From assembly GCA_024643945.1 (NCBI GenBank), contig JAHELX010000452.1, positions 1 through 5,469 on the forward strand: a stretch of 5,469 bases of DNA, written 5' to 3'. Source of the stretch: Anaerolineales bacterium. GTDB lineage: Bacteria; Chloroflexota; Anaerolineae; 4572-78; NAK82. Shown piece by piece: positions 1 through 5,469 of this stretch (the stretch's first letter is position 1; each line of letters starts with the position of its first letter). The notes beneath the pieces were generated by a model that was given only the letters and a program-made list of their open reading frames with translations, had not been told where the DNA came from and searched no databases. The translations under genes and the position numbers were made by a program.

Positions 1-1044
1 CCGGCGCAGGTCGAAAAGGCCATCCACAAATATGAAATGTTCACGCAGGAAGATCGGGTGCTGGTTGCCGTCTCCGGCGGCAAGGACAGCCTGGCTCTGT
101 GGGACATCCTGCTCCGCTTGGGCTATCATGCAGACGGCCTCTATCTAGGCCTGGGCATTGACGGTGGCTTTGGCTATTCCGACGCGTCACAGCGCAAGTG
201 CGAGGCGTTTGTGAGAAAGTTCAGGGACTCGGGGAATCAGGACTCAGGGAATCAGGACTCGGGGACTCAGGGAATGAAGGACTCAGGCAATCAGGAACCG
301 GGGAATCGGCCAGTCCCAGTTGCTGAACCCCTGAGTCCTGATTCTCTGAGTCCTGATTCCCTGAGTCCTGATTCCCCGAGTCCTGCCCCCTGGTTTCCTA
401 CTCTCCACACCCTGAGTATCCCCGACAATTACGGGGAGTCGATCCCGGAAGTGGCTCAGCGGGTGCAACGCGGGCGGGGCAAGCCATGCTCCGTGTGCGG
501 ACTCATCAAACGTCACGAGATGAATCGCATCGCCTATGAATTGGGCTACTCAGTGCTGGTCACCGGGCACAACCTGGACGACGAGGCAGCTGTCCTCTTC
601 GGCAACACGATGACCTGGCAAGTGGGCTACCTGGGCCGCCAGGGGCCAGTGCTGCCTGAAAGTGACGGATTCGCCCGCAAGGTGAAACCCCTATGCCGTA
701 TGTACGAGCGGGAGATGGCCGCCTACTGCCTGGTGCGCGGCATTGATTACATTTACGAAGAATGTCCTTATTCGTTCGGTGCTACGAGCATCGCCCATAA
801 AGAACTGCTGGCCGAACTGGAACGTAGATCGCCAGGGGCCAAACAGAACTTCTACCTCAGCTTCCTCAAAGCCAAGGAGAGTGGCTTTCTGGACGGCCGT
901 CAGGCCTCTCCTCCCTCCATGCACGCCTGCGAGCGCTGTGGTCAGCCAACCACCGCACCTGGCCTGTGCGCCTTTTGCCGGCTTTGGATGGAAGTAGAAC
1001 TGAAACATGCACCTGATTATTACTCACGACAACGCCGATTTTGA
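1..1044 (+). CDS. ttuA: TtuA/TtcA-family tRNA 2-thiolation protein, 5'-truncated by the window edge
   Basis: Cytoplasmic ATP-dependent tRNA thiolase of the TtuA/Ncs6 group. TtuA adenylates U54/T54 in the T-loop and replaces its O2 with sulfur. The frame is open to base 1, giving 12 residues (PAQVEKAIHKYE) before the ATG at 37; family members begin further upstream with an N-terminal zinc finger, so 37 is not the true start. Numbering from that ATG, I see the PP-loop SGGKDS (13-18), CSVCG with C151 and C154, TGHNLDDEA (176-184), EEC with C243, and a C-terminal zinc finger at C298, C301, C311 and C314. C151, C154 and C243 match the three [4Fe-4S] ligands of Thermus TtuA, with the same 89-residue gap as I recall it. 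Residues about 63-118 are a repeat-encoded insertion absent from typical members. The 3' end overlaps the next gene by 38 bases. A related TtcA-like specificity is possible, but the two zinc-finger architecture and GHNLDDEAA favour TtuA. Confidence 0.88.
   Translation, partial: PAQVEKAIHKYEMFTQEDRVLVAVSGGKDSLALWDILLRLGYHADGLYLGLGIDGGFGYSDASQRKCEAFVRKFRDSGNQDSGNQDSGTQGMKDSGNQEPGNRPVPVAEPLSPDSLSPDSLSPDSPSPAPWFPTLHTLSIPDNYGESIPEVAQRVQRGRGKPCSVCGLIKRHEMNRIAYELGYSVLVTGHNLDDEAAVLFGNTMTWQVGYLGRQGPVLPESDGFARKVKPLCRMYEREMAAYCLVRGIDYIYEECPYSFGATSIAHKELLAELERRSPGAKQNFYLSFLKAKESGFLDGRQASPPSMHACERCGQPTTAPGLCAFCRLWMEVELKHAPDYYSRQRRF
222..385. repeat. In-frame inverted array of 15-bp repeats inside the ttuA-like gene
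   Basis: The left arm holds copies of GGACTCRGGGAATCA at 225-239, 240-254, 279-293 and a degenerate 294-308, plus an irregular 24-base copy at 255-278. The right arm holds the reverse complement at 324-338, 339-353, 354-368 and 369-383. Bases 225-254 are exactly complementary to 354-383 (30 of 30), separated by 99 bases, and pairing extends outward to 222 and 385 with one bulged G. The transcript could fold into a long hairpin. The left arm is translated as DSGNQ-type repeats and the right arm as (L/P)SPDS repeats. It lies between the helix after GYSDASQRKCEAF and the strand FPTLHTLSI, a loop in this fold. The repeats and pairing are read directly; a mobile or expanding origin is inferred. 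I see no target-site duplication. Confidence 0.95.
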
Positions 1045-3634
1045 TGCTATTGCGTCGCTGCTGGGCGCGGCCAAATTATATCCGGCTGCGCTGCCGGTGA
1101 TTCCCCGTCGCGTCAATCGCAACGTCCGTGACTTTCTGCACCTGTATTGGGACGAGTTTCCCTTCGTCTGGCCGCAAGACGTGCCCGGCGGTCGGACCAT
1201 CCAGGTGACGCGCGTAACACTGGTGGATAGCCAGCACGTCCCATCGCTCAAGGGAGTGGATGAGGACACTCAGTTCCAGGTCATTGACCACCACGCCCTG
1301 TCAAGGGACCTCCCTCACGGCACAAGAACCACCCTGCAAGACACCGGCGCCACCGCCACGCTGATGGTGGAGCAGATGCAGCGCCAACATATCCGTATCA
1401 CTCCCAACGAAGCAACGCTTCTATTGCTGGGCATTTACGAAGACACCGGCTCTCTTACCTATGCCAGCACCACACCCCGCGACGCGCGTGCCGCCGCGTG
1501 GCTATTGGAACAAAACGCTTCCCTGGACGTGGTTCGCCAGTTCCTCAATTACCCCCTGAGCGAAAGCCAGCGTGTCCTCTATGACCGGCTGATGGATACC
1601 TTCGAGACTCATGAGATCGAGGGACGTACAATTATGATCGCGGTCGCCCAGGCCGAGGGCTATGTGGAAGAGGTCAGCACCCTGGCCCACAAATTGCGCG
1701 ACCTGTTTGAGCCTGACGCCCTCTTCTTGGTGGTGGCTATGGAGGATCATACCCAACTCGTGGCCCGCTCCACCACCGATGCCATCGACGTAGGGACCAT
1801 CGCTGCCCACTTCGGCGGGGGTGGCCACCCCCGGGCCGCGGCCGCGCTCATCCGCCGCGTGAATCTGCCCCAGATCCATGACCAATTACTCGACACGTTG
1901 CATCAGCACGTGCGACCTTCCACCACCGTCGGGCAGATTATGTCCTACGGCGTCCACACCCTGGCCCCCACCGATACCGTAGCCGAGGCAGCAGCGGTGA
2001 TGGCCCGCTACGGCCACGAAGGCTTCCCCGTCGTGGAACATGGCGAGATTGTGGGCGTGCTGACCCGTCGCGAAATAGACAAGGCTATGCACCACAAGTT
2101 GGAAGGTAGTGCCATTCGTCAGTTTATGCGCAAGGGGCGCTTCTTCGTCACTCCCCAAGATTCGGTCGAGAAGTTGCAACACCTGATGACCCAAGAAGGG
2201 CTGGGACAGGTGCCAGTGGTCGAACATAACAAAATCATCGGCATCGTCACCCGCACCGATCTCATCACACTCTGGACCGAGGCCCCCCGACCCTCGCGGG
2301 CGGACGAAATCGCCGAGCGGCTGGCGACTGCCGTCCCCAAACCCTTACTCAACCTGCTGCGCGAGGCCGGCCGGCTGGCAGATGAACAGGGGGACTCATT
2401 GTTCATCGTCGGAGGCTTTGTGCGTGACCTGTTATTGGGCTCCCCTAACCTTGACATAGACCTGGTGGTCGAAGGCGACGCCATCCGCCTGGCGCGGCGG
2501 CTGGCCCGGCAGTATGGGGGTCGTGTACGCAGCCATCGCCGATTTGGCACGGCCAAGTGGTTGATCGCTGATAGCCAGTTAGCCGATAGCCGTCAGCCAT
2601 CAGTCAATGGCTCTCTCCCGTCGTCCCTGGACTTCGTCACGGCACGCACCGAGTTCTACGAGCATCCCTCGGCGTTGCCGGAAGTGGAGCGCAGTTCCAT
2701 CAAACAAGACCTGCATCGGCGGGACTTCACCATCAACACGCTGGCTATTCAGCTTGATCCCGACTACTATGGCGAGCTGCTCGACTTTTACGGGGGCGAA
2801 AACGACCTGCAGCGAGGTCTCATCCGGGTGCTGCACAGCCTGAGCTTTGTGGAAGATCCAACCCGCATTCTGCGAGCTGTCCGGCTGGAGCAACGCCTGG
2901 GCTTCCGCATCGAAGCGCGCACCGAGGAGCTGTTGCGCGACGCCCTGGACCTGCTCGACCGGGTCAGCGGCGAACGCATCTATCACGAATTGCACCTCAT
3001 CTTTCACGAAGCGAAACCAGAACGCGCCTTGCTGCGCCTGGATCAATTGGGGGTTCTACGCCAGATTCACTCTAAGCTACAGGTTGACGATTGGATTGTC
3101 CAGCGACTCGCGGAGTTGCAAACTGGCCTGGGTAATACCCCCTGGGCGAGGACGCAGCCCACAGATATCCACTACATGGGTCTGCTGACCTTTCGATTGC
3201 CCGAAAAAGCACTGGACGAGATCATCGCCCGGCTGCGTATACGCACCGAAGATGCATCTACACTGCATCAGGTGCAAACGCTCAAGTTACACTTGCCCGA
3301 ACTTCACCAACCGCGCCGCCCCAGCCGGATTCAGCGCCTGCTGGCACCCTTCGCCAGCGAAGCCCTGTTGGTCGGCTGGCTAGCCTGTGAGGACGAAACC
3401 GCCCGCGCCCAGTTGGCCCAATTCCAGCGAGAGTTGCGCGATGTGGAACCTATCATTGACGGACACTATCTGCGACGCGAGTTCAACTTGCGTCCCAGCC
3501 CTATCTATCGCCAGATTTTGGATCACCTGCGCGCTGCCCGATTGGATGGTGAAGTCATTACCCTGGCTGATGAGCGTGCTCTGGTCGAGCGCTGGCTGGC
3601 GGAGCATGGAAACAGGGGATCAACCCGGAGGTGA
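1007..3634 (+). CDS. DHH/DHHA1-CBS-CBS-tRNA nucleotidyltransferase fusion (A-adding or CCA-adding type)
   Basis: An 875-residue cytoplasmic fusion. The N-terminal DHH phosphoesterase has HDNADFDA (7-14), D74, DHH (94-96) and D146 in YEDTG, then DHHA1 with GGGGHPRAA (270-278). Two CBS domains follow (about 303-368 and 369-423), which usually bind adenine nucleotides. The class II nucleotidyltransferase/poly(A) polymerase head has GGFVRD (469-474), catalytic D483 and D485 in LDIDLVVEG, RRDFTIN (571-577), EDPTR (616-620) and GERIYHEL (655-662), followed by a helical tRNA-binding tail. This four-part order is known in Aquifex-, cyanobacteria- and Deinococcus-like lineages, where such proteins can add only the terminal A beside a separate CC-adding enzyme. 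Intact EDPTR and the loop TARTEFYEHPSALP fit A- or CCA-addition; sequence alone does not decide. All DHH metal ligands look present, so the phosphoesterase may be active; its substrate is unknown. The ATG at 1007 gives the expected DHH N-terminus; GGAAG at 990-994 is a weak, distant ribosome site, so coupling through the 38-base overlap is likely. Confidence 0.93.
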   Translation: MHLIITHDNADFDAIASLLGAAKLYPAALPVIPRRVNRNVRDFLHLYWDEFPFVWPQDVPGGRTIQVTRVTLVDSQHVPSLKGVDEDTQFQVIDHHALSRDLPHGTRTTLQDTGATATLMVEQMQRQHIRITPNEATLLLLGIYEDTGSLTYASTTPRDARAAAWLLEQNASLDVVRQFLNYPLSESQRVLYDRLMDTFETHEIEGRTIMIAVAQAEGYVEEVSTLAHKLRDLFEPDALFLVVAMEDHTQLVARSTTDAIDVGTIAAHFGGGGHPRAAAALIRRVNLPQIHDQLLDTLHQHVRPSTTVGQIMSYGVHTLAPTDTVAEAAAVMARYGHEGFPVVEHGEIVGVLTRREIDKAMHHKLEGSAIRQFMRKGRFFVTPQDSVEKLQHLMTQEGLGQVPVVEHNKIIGIVTRTDLITLWTEAPRPSRADEIAERLATAVPKPLLNLLREAGRLADEQGDSLFIVGGFVRDLLLGSPNLDIDLVVEGDAIRLARRLARQYGGRVRSHRRFGTAKWLIADSQLADSRQPSVNGSLPSSLDFVTARTEFYEHPSALPEVERSSIKQDLHRRDFTINTLAIQLDPDYYGELLDFYGGENDLQRGLIRVLHSLSFVEDPTRILRAVRLEQRLGFRIEARTEELLRDALDLLDRVSGERIYHELHLIFHEAKPERALLRLDQLGVLRQIHSKLQVDDWIVQRLAELQTGLGNTPWARTQPTDIHYMGLLTFRLPEKALDEIIARLRIRTEDASTLHQVQTLKLHLPELHQPRRPSRIQRLLAPFASEALLVGWLACEDETARAQLAQFQRELRDVEPIIDGHYLRREFNLRPSPIYRQILDHLRAARLDGEVITLADERALVERWLAEHGNRGSTRR
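2568..2603 (+). repeat. Degenerate 7-bp tandem repeat inside the nucleotidyltransferase fusion gene
   Basis: Five consecutive units fit roughly CYRNYAG: CTGATAG, CCAGTTAG (8 bases), CCGATAG, CCGTCAG and CCATCAG. GATAGCC recurs exactly at 2570-2576 and 2585-2591. The total is 36 bases, so the single 8-base unit keeps the reading frame. It encodes most of a low-complexity stretch, ADSQLADSRQPS, starting at residue 521 between the strand GTAKWLI and the strand LDFVTAR of the catalytic head, a position of variable length in the family. The repeats are degenerate, so a chance origin is not excluded. Confidence 0.6.
3627..3634 (+). promoter_or_regulatory. Strong Shine-Dalgarno for the PfkB kinase, overlapping the upstream stop
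   Basis: GGAGGTGA matches the 16S anti-Shine-Dalgarno along its length and ends 6 bases before the ATG at 3641, which fixes that start. Its last three bases are the TGA stop of the upstream fusion gene, so a terminating ribosome sits on the initiation site. That arrangement favours translational coupling in one transcript. Confidence 0.85.
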
Positions 3635-3640
3635 TGACAT

Positions 3641-4627
3641 ATGCCAGACATACTCACGATCGGCGAGGCGCTGATTGACTTTGTCTCGACAAAGGCGGAG
3701 GTAACACTGCGTGAAGCGCCGGCCTTTGAGAAGGCAGCCGGCGGCGCGCCGGCCAATGTAGCAGTAGGCCTTGCCCGCCTGGGGGTGTCCTCAGGGTTCA
3801 TCGGGCGCGTGGGCGACGACCCGTTCGGTCATTTCCTGGCCGATACCCTGGCCGCCGAAGGTGTGGACGTCAGCCAGCTTGGCTTTGAGCGCAAGGCACG
3901 CACCGGGCTGGCCTTCGTCTCACTCACAGCCGAGGGCGAGCGAGATTTCGTCTTTTTTCGCCACCCCAGCGCCGATATATTCCTGTCGCCAGGACATATC
4001 AACCCAAGTTATGTCAACAAAGCTCGGGCTATCGTCTACGGCTCTATCGGCCTCATCGCCGAACCGTGCCGCAGCGGTGTGCTCAAAGCGCTGGCCATCG
4101 CTCACGCTGCGGGTGCCCTACGGGTTTACGATGCCAACCTGCGCCTGTCGTTGTGGGGCTCGGAGTCCGAGGCGCGCTACGGGCTGCGCCTGGGGTTGGA
4201 CCGGGCCGACGTGGTGAAACTCAGTCAGGACGAACTGGAATTCCTGAGTGGCACCCGGGATCTCGCAGCCGGGATGAAGGCTCTCTGGAGCGCGCAGTCC
4301 TCACAGGGAGAGGGTATGCGTCTGATGATCGTCACCCTGGGCGCCCAGGGCTGCGCCTACCGCACCGCCACCGACTTCAGCCAGATTCCAGGCTATCGTG
4401 TGGACACGGTGGACACCACTGGTGCTGGCGACGGCTTTTTAGCTGGTCTGCTGGCCGAACTCCTCTGGCCCAACGGCCAACACGCGCTGGATACCAGGCT
4501 CTCTTTCAAGCGAGAGAGCGTTGAGCGCGCCCTCCGCTTCGCCAATGCGGCTGGCGCGCTCACCACCGTCCGGCGCGGTGCCATCCCGGCCCTACCCAGC
4601 CGGGCCCAGGTGGAAGCTCTTTGGTAA
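3641..4627 (+). CDS. PfkB-family carbohydrate kinase, fructokinase-like
   Basis: A 328-residue cytoplasmic sugar kinase of the ribokinase/PfkB superfamily, of normal family length. It transfers the ATP gamma-phosphate to a sugar hydroxyl. Visible elements: the N-terminal strand DILTIGEALIDF, substrate-binding AGGAPANVAVGLARLG (33-48, first PfkB signature), GRVGDDPFG (56-64), TGLAFVSL (88-95), and the second PfkB signature DTTGAGDGF (258-266) with the anion hole and catalytic base D264. The FRHPSAD stretch (106-112), NLRLSLW (166-172) and SQDELEFLSG (195-204) resemble bacterial and plant fructokinases. The usual DPN before LR is DAN here (164-166). Fructose is the best guess, but the family also includes 2-keto-3-deoxygluconate and nucleoside kinases. 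It sits 6 bases after the tRNA nucleotidyltransferase and ends in tandem stops TAA TAG. No transporter or sugar-pathway gene lies beside it in the window, so context does not name the substrate. Confidence 0.9.
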   Translation: MPDILTIGEALIDFVSTKAEVTLREAPAFEKAAGGAPANVAVGLARLGVSSGFIGRVGDDPFGHFLADTLAAEGVDVSQLGFERKARTGLAFVSLTAEGERDFVFFRHPSADIFLSPGHINPSYVNKARAIVYGSIGLIAEPCRSGVLKALAIAHAAGALRVYDANLRLSLWGSESEARYGLRLGLDRADVVKLSQDELEFLSGTRDLAAGMKALWSAQSSQGEGMRLMIVTLGAQGCAYRTATDFSQIPGYRVDTVDTTGAGDGFLAGLLAELLWPNGQHALDTRLSFKRESVERALRFANAAGALTTVRRGAIPALPSRAQVEALW

Positions 4628-4655
4628 TAGTTGTAATACACAACACGCAGTGGAT
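4628..4655. other. 28-bp convergent intergenic spacer with a weak inverted repeat
   Basis: This is the only gap between the converging kinase and miaA genes. It contains GTTGT at 4630-4634 and ACAAC at 4640-4644, a 5-bp stem with a 5-base loop. The stem is short and A/T-rich and has no T-tract on either strand, so I do not call it a terminator. Transcripts from both sides probably run into each other's 3' ends. Confidence 0.4.
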
Positions 4656-5469
4656 TCAGTCCCCATCAGTCAGAAATGCCGCTACCACCTGGCGCAACGC
4701 AGCGTAATATTCGCCGCTGACGTCAAACCAGTGGATAGCCGGGTCATCCAGCCGGAACCAATTGTATTGCTGGCGGATAAAGCGGCGGGTTTCCTTTTTG
4801 ATAAGACGTACCGCTTCATCTAGGCTCAACTCACCAGCCAGGTGCTGCCCCATTTGGCGATAGCCCAGTCCCGACATAGCCGGCAGCCCCAAGTGATAGC
4901 CCTGGTCCACCAACGTCCTTACCTCGGCTAGCAAGCCATCGGCCAACATACGCTCTATGCGAGTGTCGGCGCGGGCGTAAAGCATCTCGCGCGACATCGT
5001 AAGGCCAATTTGCAAGATGCGGTACGGAGGCGCCTGGGCACGCTGATGCTGGCTGATGGGAATCCCGGTTTTCAGATAGACCTCCAGCGCCCGGATCACC
5101 CGCCGCACGTTGCGGTAATCAATTTTGGCGGCAGCATCCGGGTCTACCGAGGCCAACCGGGCATGGAGCGCCTGGGAGCCAGCACGATTTGCCTCTGCTT
5201 CCAGCTCAGCGCGCAGCACGTAGTCAGGTGGCACGCGGGGTACTCCCCAGCCTTCGATCACCGCCCGCACCCACTGGCCAGTCCCCCCTACCAGGAACGG
5301 GACCCGCTTCCGGGCCAGCACATCGTTGATGGCTGCGTAAGCCAACGCCTGGTATTCCGCCAGGCCCAGCACCTGGTCGGGGTCCACCACGTCAATCAGG
5401 TGATGAACGGCGGCCGCCCGTTCCTGGGGCGTCGGCTTGGCAGTGCCAATGTCAAGTCCGCAGTAAACC
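4656..5469 (-). CDS. miaA: tRNA dimethylallyltransferase MiaA, N-terminus beyond the window edge
   Basis: MiaA transfers the dimethylallyl group of DMAPP to N6 of A37 in tRNAs reading codons that start with U; the product is i6A, often later converted to ms2i6A. The minus-strand frame is open to the right edge, giving 270 residues against about 300-315 for full-length members, so roughly 30-45 residues including the P-loop are missing. A GTG at 5390 is internal, because the residues before it are classic MiaA: LDIGTAKPTP, then HHLIDVVDPDQ. Further motifs, numbered from the first full codon: GGTGQW (61-66; GGTGLY in many homologues), RRVIRALEV (122-130), GLGYRQM (201-207) and TRRFIRQQYNWFR (227-239). 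It ends with TGA at 4656-4658, convergent with the kinase gene. Its promoter and operon partners lie outside the window. Confidence 0.95.
   Translation of the reverse strand, partial: VYCGLDIGTAKPTPQERAAAVHHLIDVVDPDQVLGLAEYQALAYAAINDVLARKRVPFLVGGTGQWVRAVIEGWGVPRVPPDYVLRAELEAEANRAGSQALHARLASVDPDAAAKIDYRNVRRVIRALEVYLKTGIPISQHQRAQAPPYRILQIGLTMSREMLYARADTRIERMLADGLLAEVRTLVDQGYHLGLPAMSGLGYRQMGQHLAGELSLDEAVRLIKKETRRFIRQQYNWFRLDDPAIHWFDVSGEYYAALRQVVAAFLTDGD

Noticed and set aside
225..383. CRISPR array
   Set aside because: Units are 15 bp, directly abutting without unique spacers, arranged in two opposite orientations, and translated within a conserved gene.
222..385. Insertion sequence or classical MITE with target-site duplication
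   Set aside because: No transposase is present and no flanking direct duplication could be found; tandem expansion of a dispersed repeat fits equally well.
283..516. Minus-strand reading frame with repeated TQGIRTQ-like residues
   Set aside because: It is the antisense reading of the 15-bp repeats in the ttuA-like gene and has no domain or start signal of its own.
1502..3046. Several long minus-strand open frames (1502-1885, 1886-2227, 2119-2556, 2600-3046)
   Set aside because: They lie wholly within the fusion gene, whose sense frame carries every expected motif. Long antisense frames are usual in GC-rich DNA, and the translations look like composition noise.
3953..3958. Programmed frameshift at a run of six T bases in the kinase gene
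   Set aside because: The kinase frame is full length and conserved on both sides, and there is no useful alternative frame or adjacent stimulatory structure evident.
4066..4524. 152-codon plus-strand frame inside the kinase gene
   Set aside because: It is rich in Arg, Gly and Pro with no family features and is shadowed by the well-supported PfkB frame.
4630..4644. Bidirectional terminator between the converging genes
   Set aside because: The stem is only 5 bp, A/T-rich, and lacks a following T-run on either strand.
4521..4823. 100-codon plus-strand frame across the kinase end and miaA 3' end
   Set aside because: It spans the ends of two convergent well-supported genes and is antisense to MiaA codons; no motif or ribosome site seen.

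Overview
This is a compact, GC-rich bacterial window that is almost wholly protein-coding. It holds four genes. Three run left to right and are tightly packed: a 5'-truncated TtuA-type tRNA 2-thiolation enzyme, a long DHH/DHHA1-CBS-CBS-tRNA nucleotidyltransferase fusion, and a PfkB-family sugar kinase. The fourth, miaA, runs the other way, converges on the kinase, and is cut by the right edge. Gene content and protein style suggest a deep-branching bacterium, possibly a Chloroflexota (Anaerolineae-like) lineage. That placement is an impression from family resemblance, not a computed result.

Layout: bases 1-1044 encode the TtuA-like protein (start outside the window); 1007-3634 the four-domain fusion, overlapping its neighbour by 38 bases; 3641-4627 the PfkB kinase, 6 bases after the previous stop and behind a strong Shine-Dalgarno that contains that stop; 4628-4655 a 28-base convergent spacer; 4656-5469 (minus strand) miaA without its N-terminus. 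There is no gene-free stretch over 300 bases. No RNA gene, CRISPR array, insertion sequence or internal promoter was seen.

Three of the four proteins act on tRNA: sulfur insertion in the T-loop, 3'-terminal CCA/A addition, and isopentenylation of A37. The kinase is the odd member and is probably carried by translational coupling.

The most unusual feature is structural. The ttuA-like gene contains an in-frame array of 15-bp repeats (about 222-385) in two opposite arms, with a perfect 30-bp inverted repeat (225-254 against 354-383). It is translated as DSGNQ-type repeats in one arm and SPDSL-type repeats in the other. The neighbouring fusion gene carries a second, unrelated short-repeat insertion (degenerate 7-mers, 2568-2603), also in frame. 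Both lie in apparent loops between conserved motifs. Repeat invasion of housekeeping tRNA genes is the main item worth following. I found no convincing new multi-gene system.
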